NCBI GenBank assembly: GCA_000403035.1
Contig: AQSL01000145.1
Span: 1 to 25,416 of the forward strand
Direction of reading: 5' to 3'
DNA: 25,416 nucleotides
From: Candidatus Latescibacter anaerobius SCGC AAA252-E07
Lineage (GTDB): Bacteria; Latescibacterota; Latescibacteria; Latescibacterales; Latescibacteraceae
Position numbers and translations under genes: made by a program. Below the pieces are notes generated by a model. The model ran no database searches. It was not told the DNA's origin and saw only the letters and a program-made list of their open reading frames with translations. Below are positions 1-7,798 of this stretch, one piece after another; position 1 is the first letter of the stretch, and the number at the start of each line of letters is the position of its first letter.

Positions 1-1
1 T

Positions 2-91
2 TGTTGCTGTCAAGGGCTTGTAAATCAAGGCTTCGCGTTGAGCCTTGACATCTTGAATCCTAAACCTTATCGTTTTTCACAACGCTTTTAA
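2..91. repeat. Dispersed palindromic repeat, copy 1 (left end cut by window edge)
   Basis: This is the partial copy of a repeat seen in full at 15702-15913. Bases 2-17 match 15747-15762 exactly over 16 bases (TGTTGCTGTCAAGGGC). The right arm CCTTGACA (43-50) is followed 29 bases later by GTTTTTCAC (72-80) and then CTTTTAA (85-91). In the other copy the same blocks are spaced 30 bases apart. TGTCAAGG (9-15 region) pairs with CCTTGACA (43-50), and TCAAGGCT (25-32) pairs with AGCCTTGA (41-48), so the transcript could fold. The element runs right up to the GTG start at 95. No ORF lies inside it. Confidence 0.7.
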
Positions 92-94
92 AGG

Positions 95-1027
95 GTGAAT
101 AAAATTAATCATTTATATGGACCGGTTCCTTCACGGCGGCTTGGATTATCACTTGGAATAGATGTTGTTCCTATGAAGACCTGCAGTCTTTCATGTATAT
201 ACTGCCAGGTGGGAGAAACTCCTCAAACAACACTTTTAAGGCGTGAATATATTTCTGCAAAGAAAATATTGAAGGAGCTTGAGGTTCGATTACAAACAGG
301 TACTAAGCCGGACTGGCTGACATTCTCCGGTTCCGGAGAGCCGACCCTGAATTCCGGTATAGGAACGATAATTAAGGGTATCAGGGAATTAACAACTATT
401 CCCGTTTGCGTAATCACGAATGGAACATTACTGTGGGATCCGCAGGTTCGGAAGGATATAATTGATGCCGATGCCGTTATGCCCTCGCTCGATAGTGCGA
501 TAGAAACGACGTTTCAAAGGGTTTGTCGGCCCCATCCCGATTTAAAGATTGACCGGATTATTGAGGGTCTCGTTGATTTCAGAAAAATGTTTCGAGGGAA
601 AATCTGGCTTGAAATTTTACTGGTAGAAGGTATCAACGATTCGCCGGGGGAACTTGAAGCTCTCCGTAAAGCCGCGGTTCGGATTTCACCTGATTCGATA
701 CAGCTCAATACAGTTGTGAGGCCTCCAGCCGAGATAGATGCAAAACCGGTTTCATGGGAACGATTGGAGAAAATCAAAGAATTCTTTGGTGAAGATGCTG
801 AAATTATTGCATCTTATAAAAATGTTGCAAAGAAGTCGGAAAAAATAATAACTGATGATGTTCTTGCGTACTTAAAAAGAAGACCTGGAAGTATTGATGA
901 TATTTCTGAAGCACTATGTGGAGAAAAAGCTTCTGTAGAAAAAATTCTTGAAACCCTCAATCAGTCTGGCAAAATTAGAGTGAATGAATGTTTTGGAAAA
1001 TATTTCTGGGAATTTATTGAGAAATGA
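95..1027 (+). CDS. Radical SAM protein, COG0731 (wyosine-synthetase-like) family
   Basis: A 310-residue cytoplasmic radical SAM protein that should bind a [4Fe-4S] cluster and cleave S-adenosylmethionine. The N-terminus carries the family signature GPVPSRRLG (residues 9-17), followed by the cluster motif C30-x3-C34-x2-C37. A SAM-binding FSGSGEPTLN segment comes next. The last roughly 60 residues look like a winged-helix module. Bacterial members of COG0731 resemble archaeal Taw1/TYW1 wyosine-base enzymes, but their own substrate is mostly unknown, so I assign only the family. The GTG start is the only one that keeps the signature: TAA lies in frame two codons upstream. AAAGG abuts the start, so the ribosome site is poorly spaced. 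No partner gene in the window points to a pathway. Confidence 0.88.
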   Translation: MNKINHLYGPVPSRRLGLSLGIDVVPMKTCSLSCIYCQVGETPQTTLLRREYISAKKILKELEVRLQTGTKPDWLTFSGSGEPTLNSGIGTIIKGIRELTTIPVCVITNGTLLWDPQVRKDIIDADAVMPSLDSAIETTFQRVCRPHPDLKIDRIIEGLVDFRKMFRGKIWLEILLVEGINDSPGELEALRKAAVRISPDSIQLNTVVRPPAEIDAKPVSWERLEKIKEFFGEDAEIIASYKNVAKKSEKIITDDVLAYLKRRPGSIDDISEALCGEKASVEKILETLNQSGKIRVNECFGKYFWEFIEK

Positions 1028-1118
1028 AAAAAATGTACTGGTAAGTATGATGTCTTTTAATATATTATTATATAAATGATAGTATAACTTTTTTGTGCCT
1101 TATACATACTTTATTTTC

Positions 1119-1123
1119 GAGGG
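1119..1123 (+). promoter_or_regulatory. Shine-Dalgarno site GAGGG deciding the start at 1131
   Basis: GAGGG lies 7 bases before the ATG at 1131. An in-frame GTG at 1095 has no comparable site and would add 12 residues not needed by the receiver domain. I therefore place the start of the HD-GYP/HDOD protein at 1131. Confidence 0.7.
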
Positions 1124-1130
1124 CTCTGAA

Positions 1131-3299
1131 ATGGTTGGTAATCCCTCCACTAAAATTATTGTTGTGGATGATAATACGGATAATAGAAACAAGGTAATAT
1201 CATCTTTGGGATCAAGTGATTATAGTTGCTTTGCGGCAGATAATATGGATTCCGCTATTGATATTTTAGAACGTGAACCGATTAAGCTTGTAATTTTTAT
1301 TCTTAACGATAAGGAACAAGATAGTAGAAAAATAATAGAAGAAATAAAGAAGAAAAAAACTGATGTTGGAGTGATTATGGTAACTGATAGTGAGGTTTAC
1401 CAAAATGTTTTTGATGCATCAAAATCATTCCCTGACAATATTCTTTTCAAACCGGTAGATTTAAATAAACTTCCTTATGTTTTAGCTTATACGATTGAGA
1501 AGCATAAGATTAATTTGCACAACAGAGAACATATAAAAGATATTGAACGTACGTTAGAGAATTCAACAAAAGAACTGGATAAGTTCAATGAAGTCCTTGA
1601 GCAGAATTTTATTGACACCATAAAAACATTTGTCGGGCTTCTTGAAACCCGGGATCAGCATTTGGGCAGCCACTGTAAAAGAGTTGCAACATTCAGCCGT
1701 GCTCTCTGTGAACAGTATGATTTAAAAGAACGTGTGAAACGTGATATTGAAATCGGTGCCTTATTGCATGATATCGGAAAGATGGGTATTTCCGATCAAA
1801 TTCTTATGAAAACCCAGAGCTTTTTTTCAAAGACTCAACTAACCCTCAAGGAACGCAGTATATATCAAAAACATCCGATAATTGGCAGTGAGGCTGTCGG
1901 GATGATGAATATGCTCAGTAATGTCGGGGATTATATTAAATATCATCATGAGCGGTTTGATGGTACCGGTTATCCTGATGGCCTGACCGGATTTTATATT
2001 CCGCTGGGTGCCAGAATAATAAGTGTGGCGGATGCATATGAAAAAATTGTTTTCGGCGTTGATAAGAAGAAACAATCTGAAGCAGAAATACTGTTTCTGA
2101 GATTTCTTACTAAACATAAGGGTAAAATATTTGATCCTGAAGCATCGGATAATATGATCGCATATATAAAGGAGATAAAAACAAAGGAATATTCAAAAGA
2201 AAAGCGGGTATCTATTTCAGATCTCACGCCCGGCATGATTCTTGCCAGAGATTTGTATTCGAAAAGCGGTGTGCTGGTTATTTCCCAGTATGAAAAAGTT
2301 ACGGGAAATGATGTCGAGCGTATTAGTCGCTTCTTGACATCAGATATGATAATCGACAGTATTTATATTTACGAAACGACTGAAAAATCAAGGCAGGCCA
2401 AGAAGAAAATTTCAAAAGTTAGTGCCGTAAATGGAAAAAGCGATGTAGGTGTTTTAAATTTTGAAAAAGTATGCAAAGCTATCGACTCTGTCATGGAGAT
2501 TCGTACTCTTCCTGAAGTACATAATTCTATAATGAAATTTATTTCCGATACAAAAAGTACGAAAGAAGACATCGCGAATATTCTCAAAAGAGACCCTGTT
2601 ATTGCCTTAACAGTTTTACGGTTTGCTAATTCACCCCTCTTCGGATTCTCAAACAAGGTAACGACTGTTGAGGAAGCATGCTCAATTCTGGGATACAACG
2701 AAACCCGAAATATTGTAACCGCGGTTAAGGCTTTTGAAGAAGAAGACTATGAATCGAATATATTTAACCGTAAAGCGTTTTGGAATCATATGGTCGGATG
2801 CGGCTGTGTTTGCAAGATTATTGCAAAGCATATCGATGCAAAAACAATTGATGAATATTATACTGCAGGATTATTGCATGATATTGGAAAACTGATTGCC
2901 GATCAACTCTTCCCGGATCAGTATAGAAAAGTAATCCAGAAAGTTACCAAGGAATCAATATTCTACAGAAAAGCAGAGCGGCTGGTCTTTGGACAAACTC
3001 ATGTGGAAATTGGTGAATATTTTTTAAATCATTGGAAAATACCTGATATTATCATTGATGCTGTAAGAAATCACCATTCTCCTATGGACAGTAAAATTGA
3101 TCCGGTTCTTGCCTCCGCCGTACATCTTTCTGATATTATTGCTCATTTCCTCCATATCGGGGAAAGCGGTGAAAAAGCTGTACCCAAACTTGAAGGATTT
3201 GCAGAACAAAAACTGGGTATCACTCTCTCTAATCTGGAAGTTCTTCTCCCGGAAATTGACGAGGAATTAAAACAAAGTCAAGAAATCCTGTTTCGCTGA
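1131..3299 (+). CDS. Receiver-like / HD-GYP / HDOD fusion signalling protein
   Basis: A 722-residue soluble protein. Residues about 7-118 form a receiver fold: acidic pair D13-D14 in VVDDN, a Ser/Thr site in MVTD, and Lys in FKPVD. The phospho-acceptor position after strand 3 is Ile (about residue 57), so phosphorylation is unlikely. Residues about 160-330 are an HD-GYP domain, expected to hydrolyse cyclic-di-GMP. It has H213-D214 in HDIGK, HP, H272-H273-E, the DGTGYP motif and VADAYE. A short segment with LTPGMILARDL follows, of a kind common in HD-GYP proteins. Residues about 454-653 are an HDOD domain with a second HDIGK (583-587). HDOD domains usually lack catalytic activity and mediate signalling. 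The gene stands alone between two unrelated genes. Domain calls are confident; the signal sensed is unknown. Confidence 0.9.
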   Translation: MVGNPSTKIIVVDDNTDNRNKVISSLGSSDYSCFAADNMDSAIDILEREPIKLVIFILNDKEQDSRKIIEEIKKKKTDVGVIMVTDSEVYQNVFDASKSFPDNILFKPVDLNKLPYVLAYTIEKHKINLHNREHIKDIERTLENSTKELDKFNEVLEQNFIDTIKTFVGLLETRDQHLGSHCKRVATFSRALCEQYDLKERVKRDIEIGALLHDIGKMGISDQILMKTQSFFSKTQLTLKERSIYQKHPIIGSEAVGMMNMLSNVGDYIKYHHERFDGTGYPDGLTGFYIPLGARIISVADAYEKIVFGVDKKKQSEAEILFLRFLTKHKGKIFDPEASDNMIAYIKEIKTKEYSKEKRVSISDLTPGMILARDLYSKSGVLVISQYEKVTGNDVERISRFLTSDMIIDSIYIYETTEKSRQAKKKISKVSAVNGKSDVGVLNFEKVCKAIDSVMEIRTLPEVHNSIMKFISDTKSTKEDIANILKRDPVIALTVLRFANSPLFGFSNKVTTVEEACSILGYNETRNIVTAVKAFEEEDYESNIFNRKAFWNHMVGCGCVCKIIAKHIDAKTIDEYYTAGLLHDIGKLIADQLFPDQYRKVIQKVTKESIFYRKAERLVFGQTHVEIGEYFLNHWKIPDIIIDAVRNHHSPMDSKIDPVLASAVHLSDIIAHFLHIGESGEKAVPKLEGFAEQKLGITLSNLEVLLPEIDEELKQSQEILFR

Positions 3300-3420
3300 A
3301 ACCAACTGCAAAATTATTAACTTTAATATGTTCAAATTGCTTGAAATATAGAACTTTAGAATGGCCTGTTTGTATCTTTTTTCACCACTGAGATAACAAT
3401 TTATAGAGTTGAGATTGTAT

Positions 3421-4434
3421 ATGCTGGTTATTATGAATAATGATGCAAGTGTCGAGGAAATTGATGCGGTAAATAATATAATTCAAGAAATGGGTTTTAA
3501 CCCAAAAGCTGTGCCGGGTGTACAGCGAACGACAATATGTGTTTTAGGTAATGAGGATCGTGTTGACGCTTCACATATTGTAACATTGCCGGGAGTAAAA
3601 GAGATTATCCATGTTACAAAACCGTATAAACTTGTCTCACGTGAAGGTGATAAAGAATCAATTATTGTCAAAGTTGGCAATTGTGAATTTGGTGGAGCGA
3701 CTGTTCCTGTCATAGCGGGTCCCTGTGCTGTTGAGGATAGAGTTCAGTATCTTGAAATTGCTCACATGGTAAAAGATGCCGGTGCTTCGGCGCTGCGCGG
3801 CGGTGCATTTAAACCTCGTACATCACCGTATACGTTTCAGGGGCTGGGAGTAAAAGGTCTGGAAATTCTTGCTGAAGCCCGTGAGAAGACTGGTCTGCCG
3901 GTATGTACCGAAGTTATGGATACCGAGCATGTGGAAATTGTCGCCGAGTATACCGATATCATTCAAATCGGCACAAGAAATATGCAGAACTTCTCATTGC
4001 TAAAAAAGGTAGGCCGGCAGAATAAACCCGTACTCCTCAAAAGGGGTATGTCGGCAACAATAAACGAATTGCTCATGGCCTCAGAATATATTATCAGTAG
4101 TGGCAACTGGAATGTAATACTCTGTGAAAGAGGTATAAGGACTTTTGAAGAACAAACGAGAAATAATCTCGATCTGTCTGCTATTCCAATTATTCATGAA
4201 TTAGCCCGTCTTCCGATTATTGTTGATCCGAGCCACGCAAGCGGGAAGCGTCTCTATGTTCCTCCTTTATCAAAGGCGGCCGTTGCGGTCGGCGCGGATG
4301 GACTTATAATTGAAGTTCACCCCGATCCCGATAAAGCTCTTTCCGATGGAGTGCAATCTTTAACGCCGGAAGGTTTCAAAAAACTTGTACAAGATATCAG
4401 GATTATTGCTGAATCGGTTGGTCGGAAAATATAA
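3421..4434 (+). CDS. aroF: 3-deoxy-7-phosphoheptulonate (DAHP) synthase, type I-beta
   Basis: Condenses phosphoenolpyruvate with erythrose 4-phosphate in the first step of the shikimate pathway. The protein has 337 residues, essentially the length of the Thermotoga maritima enzyme. Residues 1-70 form a ferredoxin/ACT-like regulatory domain, typical of feedback-inhibited members; the rest is the TIM barrel. Visible motifs are [35 protein letters not shown] and DPSHASGKR. The metal ligands are C102, H272, E298 and D309, the same numbers as recalled for T. maritima. This supports the ATG at 3421 over an in-frame TTG at 3409. GAG at 3411-3413 serves as a weak ribosome site. Neighbours are not aromatic-pathway genes. 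Function is near certain; the effector amino acid cannot be told. Confidence 0.96.
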   Translation: MLVIMNNDASVEEIDAVNNIIQEMGFNPKAVPGVQRTTICVLGNEDRVDASHIVTLPGVKEIIHVTKPYKLVSREGDKESIIVKVGNCEFGGATVPVIAGPCAVEDRVQYLEIAHMVKDAGASALRGGAFKPRTSPYTFQGLGVKGLEILAEAREKTGLPVCTEVMDTEHVEIVAEYTDIIQIGTRNMQNFSLLKKVGRQNKPVLLKRGMSATINELLMASEYIISSGNWNVILCERGIRTFEEQTRNNLDLSAIPIIHELARLPIIVDPSHASGKRLYVPPLSKAAVAVGADGLIIEVHPDPDKALSDGVQSLTPEGFKKLVQDIRIIAESVGRKI

Positions 4435-4506
4435 TTAAAAATACCACGATAGTATCTTCAGTGACAATCAGTAATTTTTATGTTGTTTGTTTTTTAGGAA
4501 GCTGTC

Positions 4507-5532
4507 ATGATTGAAACAGTCCCGCGCATGATGGACTACCTCAAAATTTCCGAGAAAGATGAAAAAGACATTACGAAAGTCGGGAAGCTTTACCCGTGGA
4601 GATTAACAGAATATTACGCTTCCCTGATGAATCCTCAAGACAGCACCTGTCCTATACGACTTCAAGCTGTTCCAAGCATTTTAGAACTTGATCATACCTG
4701 TGGCGAACAAGACCCGCTGTGTGAAGAAGCCAATTCACCTGTACCAGGCATAATTCGTGTTTATCCTGATCGGATTGCTGTTATTGTCACAACCCGCTGT
4801 CCGGTTTATTGCAGATTTTGTCTGCGCAAGCGTTTTGAACGTGACAGAAAAGATGATTTGCAGGGGAAGAAACTTCAAGCGGTTATCTCATATATCAGAA
4901 ATAATACCTCGATCAGGGATGTTTTGCTGACCGGCGGCGATCCGTTCATGATGAGTGACAGCGAACTGGATGAAATACTGGGTGAACTTTCATCTATCGA
5001 ACATGTGGATATTATTCGTATCGGCACACGGACGCCCTGCACATGGCCGGAAAGAATTACCGAATCTCTGGCGAAAATGCTTTCTTCCCACCATCCGGTT
5101 TGGATAAATACACATTTTAACCATCCGGCAGAGATTACTCCCGATTCAGAACGTGCACTTGGTATTTTACTTGAAAAAGGTATTCCTATCGGTAATCAAT
5201 CGGTACTTTTACGGGGTGTAAATGATTCTGTTGAAGTAATGATGGAGCTCGTAAAAAAACTTGTGAAAACAAGGGTCAGACCATATTATCTTTACCAGGC
5301 ACAAAACCTTGCAGGTACCCAACATTTTATTGTTACCATTGAAAAAGGTCTCGATATTATCAGGGGTTTACGAGGATATACCACAGGATTCGCCGTTCCG
5401 CAATATGTTCTGGATACGCCGTATGGTAAAATCCCCCTGAATCCGGATTACTTGAAGGGCCGTAAGGGAGATTATGTAGAGTTGAGAAGTTATAATGGGA
5501 AAGTTTGGAGGGAACTAAATCCTTTAAAGTAA
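4507..5532 (+). CDS. KamA-family radical SAM, PLP-dependent aminomutase (short form)
   Basis: A 341-residue member of the lysine 2,3-aminomutase family. The cluster motif is C98-x3-C102-x2-C105 in the segment CPVYCRFC. Family hallmarks are DPLCEE, SPVPG, the LLTGGDP segment and TRTP. K308 in YGKIPL lines up with the PLP-binding lysine of the family. True KamA lysine mutases are about 415 residues. This length is closer to EpmB (YjeK), which acts on a lysine of elongation factor P, but neither efp nor epmA is in the window. It could be EpmB-like, a glutamate or lysine mutase variant, or an uncharacterised subfamily. GGA (4498-4500) supports the ATG. It follows aroF by 72 bases and could be co-transcribed with it. 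Cofactor use is well supported; substrate is open. Confidence 0.87.
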   Translation: MIETVPRMMDYLKISEKDEKDITKVGKLYPWRLTEYYASLMNPQDSTCPIRLQAVPSILELDHTCGEQDPLCEEANSPVPGIIRVYPDRIAVIVTTRCPVYCRFCLRKRFERDRKDDLQGKKLQAVISYIRNNTSIRDVLLTGGDPFMMSDSELDEILGELSSIEHVDIIRIGTRTPCTWPERITESLAKMLSSHHPVWINTHFNHPAEITPDSERALGILLEKGIPIGNQSVLLRGVNDSVEVMMELVKKLVKTRVRPYYLYQAQNLAGTQHFIVTIEKGLDIIRGLRGYTTGFAVPQYVLDTPYGKIPLNPDYLKGRKGDYVELRSYNGKVWRELNPLK

Positions 5533-5812
5533 TTTCGTAAGCTGCTGGTGAGTTTTCTAAAAGAAATGTATCTTATCTTCTTACCCTGTTTTTCTGTGTT
5601 CGGAGAAGAAGAATATATTGGCCGGAATATTCAAAAATTACGAAGGATAATGGAGAAAAAATTTTTAAAAAAAAATCCTGTTTGTAATTTATCTATAAAT
5701 ACTATAAGTTAGGAGTTAATGGGTAACTATGAATAATGAGAATGTACTACACGTGATAAGCAATAATATGTTATAATTTTTACATAGTTTGGTACGACCG
5801 GAATGGAAAAAA
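5533..5812. other. AT-rich intergenic region
   Basis: About 280 bases with no convincing gene. It holds a very A/T-rich run near 5655-5680 and a good ribosome-site-like TAGGAG near 5710. That site precedes only tiny reading frames: ATG GGT AAC TAT GAA TAA, and a 15-codon frame starting just after. A promoter for the 5813-7752 genes probably lies here, but no clear -35/-10 pair stands out. No terminator hairpin with a T-run is visible after the aminomutase gene. Confidence 0.4.
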
Positions 5813-6205
5813 ATGATATCTAATATTGAATTGCTTCGTAAAATATCAAAAATTGCTGAGGATGATGGCAGGTTCAGTAAAGAAGGTTTTTTATTTATTT
5901 TAGCCGCACTTGAGTATACCATATCAAAACTACCGGAAAGAAGGCATCTGACCGGAGAGGAATTCTCGCGAGGTATCGCTGAATATGCTCGTGAGCAATA
6001 CGGATATTTGGCAAAAACAGTTTTAAATAACTGGGGCATTACTGAAACTCTCGATTATGGGGAAATTGTATATCTCCTAATTAATCAAGGTCTTATGAGT
6101 AAAACTGAAGATGATAAAAAAGAAGATTTTCGAAATGTATATAATTTTAATAACGAATTTGCCTGGGAAAAATCAAAACCGAATGAGTTTCCGGAGAGGT
6201 TTTAA
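5813..6205 (+). CDS. Minf_1886 / TIGR04138-family small protein of unknown function
   Basis: A 130-residue soluble protein whose layout fits the conserved family annotated TIGR04138 (Minf_1886), known mainly from Planctomycetes, Verrucomicrobia and related phyla. Recognisable blocks are an early DGRFSKEGFLFILAAL helix, RHLTGEEF, the central REQYGYLAKTVLNNWGI segment, then LDYGEIVYLLINQGLM and a KTEDDKKEDF segment near the end. There is no signal peptide or membrane segment. I prefer the ATG at 5813, with GGAATGG just upstream, over a TTG at 5789. Its stop lies 5 bases before the comM start, so the two are very likely translated from one message. No biochemical function is established for the family as far as I know. 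Family call is from memory of its motifs. Confidence 0.75.
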   Translation: MISNIELLRKISKIAEDDGRFSKEGFLFILAALEYTISKLPERRHLTGEEFSRGIAEYAREQYGYLAKTVLNNWGITETLDYGEIVYLLINQGLMSKTEDDKKEDFRNVYNFNNEFAWEKSKPNEFPERF

Positions 6206-6210
6206 TACTG

Positions 6211-7752
6211 ATGTTTGCACGAGTTTTTTCTGCTGCCATTTTGGGAGTGGAAGCTTACGTTGTTGAGGTTGAAACCGATCTTGACAATAAACTTCCCTCA
6301 TTTACCGTTGTTGGTCTGGGTGAGGGAGCAGTCAAAGAGAGTAAAGAGAGAGTTTCATCAGCAATAAAAAATTCCGGTTATTTTCTCCCTCAGAAACGTG
6401 TGACAATAAATCTGGCTCCCGCAGATATAAGAAAGGAAGGTTCCGCCTTTGATCTTCCCATGGCGATAGGCATTCTCGGAGCTGATGGAATAATCCCGCT
6501 GGAGGTTCTTGATAAATATGTAATGGTGGGAGAGTTGTCGCTTGATGGTATTCTCAGGCATATTCCCGGTATACTGCCTATTACTATTTCGGTAAAGGAT
6601 GCCGGTTATAAAGGTATTATTGTCCCGAAAGATAATGCAAAAGAAGCCTCGCTTGTTGAAGGCATCGATATATATCCCGCTTTGAATCTGAATGAAGTTG
6701 TTAATTTTCTCTGCGATAAAAAGACAATTGTGAGGCATGAATGCGAAAGCATCGATTCGCTCATTGAAGAACGATACTGGGACATCGATTTCTCTGATGT
6801 GAAAGGACAGGCGCATGTAAAGAGGGCCATCGAGGTTGCAGCCGCCGGTGGGCATAACATACTGATGATAGGTCCGCCTGGTTCGGGCAAAACCATGCTT
6901 GCCCACAGAATGCCCTCGATTCTTCCGGAAATGACCAAGGAAGAAGCGCTGGAGACGACAAAAATTCATTCTGTTGCCGGTGTGCTGCAGGATGGAAATT
7001 ATTTAGTTGTGAATCGTCCTTTCAGGTCTCCCCATCATACCATTTCAGATGTCGCACTGATTGGCGGCGGAACATATCCCAGGCCCGGTGAGGTAAGCAT
7101 GGCGCATAACGGAGTGCTCTTTATTGATGAGATTCCCGAACTCGGCAAGAAAAGCATCGAATCCCTCCGTCAGCCGATTGAGGATGGTTCAGTCTATATT
7201 TCACGGGCAGTATATTCTGTGAAATATCCAGCGAGATTTATGCTGGTAACTGCAATGAATCCCTGCCCGTGCGGTTTTTTGACAGACCCTTCACATGAGT
7301 GTACATGCACTCCATATACGGTGCAGCGCTATATGGCAAAGGTTTCCGGCCCTATCCTCGACAGGATAGACATCCATATTGAGGTACCGGCCGTCCGTTA
7401 CCGTGATCTCGCCGATGATTCGCATCATGTTGAAAAATCACAAGATATCCGCAGACGTGTTAACAGAGCCAGGGATATTCAGAAGAGCCGCTATAAACAG
7501 TTAAAGGGAATTTATTGTAATGCTCAACTGAAACCGCGTTCAGTAAAACAGTACTGCAGTCTCGATGGGGAGAGTGAAAACATTTTACGGCGGGCGATAG
7601 ATTCTTTCGGTTTTTCGGCGCGTGCCTATCACAGAATTCTTAAAGTTTCAAGGACTATTGCCGATCTTGACGGCGAAAAAAGCATTTGTGCACGACATAT
7701 TTCTGAAGCCGTACAGTACAGAACACTTGACAGGAATATCTGGTTGAAGTAG
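6211..7752 (+). CDS. comM: YifB/ComM-type Mg-chelatase-like AAA+ ATPase
   Basis: A 513-residue protein of the usual ComM/YifB length. Residues 1-165 form the Lon-protease-like ChlI domain, with the typical FTVVGLGEGAVKESKERV start. The AAA+ module has Walker A GPPGSGKT (221-228), Walker B LFIDEIPE (303-310) and an arginine-finger region LDRIDIHIEVP (383-393). A Cys-rich insert PCPCG...CTC (351-366) is typical of the family. In naturally competent bacteria ComM is a hexameric helicase that promotes branch migration of incoming DNA; in most species the role is unstudied. The lid domain is complete, so the gene is intact. GGAGAGG upstream is a good ribosome site. It is tightly coupled to the preceding small gene and lies 46 bases before the next HD-GYP gene. 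Confidence 0.95.
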   Translation: MFARVFSAAILGVEAYVVEVETDLDNKLPSFTVVGLGEGAVKESKERVSSAIKNSGYFLPQKRVTINLAPADIRKEGSAFDLPMAIGILGADGIIPLEVLDKYVMVGELSLDGILRHIPGILPITISVKDAGYKGIIVPKDNAKEASLVEGIDIYPALNLNEVVNFLCDKKTIVRHECESIDSLIEERYWDIDFSDVKGQAHVKRAIEVAAAGGHNILMIGPPGSGKTMLAHRMPSILPEMTKEEALETTKIHSVAGVLQDGNYLVVNRPFRSPHHTISDVALIGGGTYPRPGEVSMAHNGVLFIDEIPELGKKSIESLRQPIEDGSVYISRAVYSVKYPARFMLVTAMNPCPCGFLTDPSHECTCTPYTVQRYMAKVSGPILDRIDIHIEVPAVRYRDLADDSHHVEKSQDIRRRVNRARDIQKSRYKQLKGIYCNAQLKPRSVKQYCSLDGESENILRRAIDSFGFSARAYHRILKVSRTIADLDGEKSICARHISEAVQYRTLDRNIWLK

Positions 7753-7798
7753 CTTATAGGTTAAGATATATTGGTAAAACTCTTTTTCAGGCAGTAAG

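Noticed and set aside
3377..3386. Third copy of the repeat suggested by TTTTTTCACC before aroF
   Set aside because: Only this short T-rich string matches. The TGTCAAGG and CCTTGACA arms are absent nearby.
5729..5776. Fifteen-codon leader peptide before the TIGR04138-type gene
   Set aside because: The TAGGAG site is suggestive, but the frame is too short. It has no regulatory codon run and no attenuator hairpin beside it.
6358..6969. 203-codon minus-strand frame inside comM
   Set aside because: It lies wholly opposite a highly conserved AAA+ gene, and the product has no domain or composition of a real protein.
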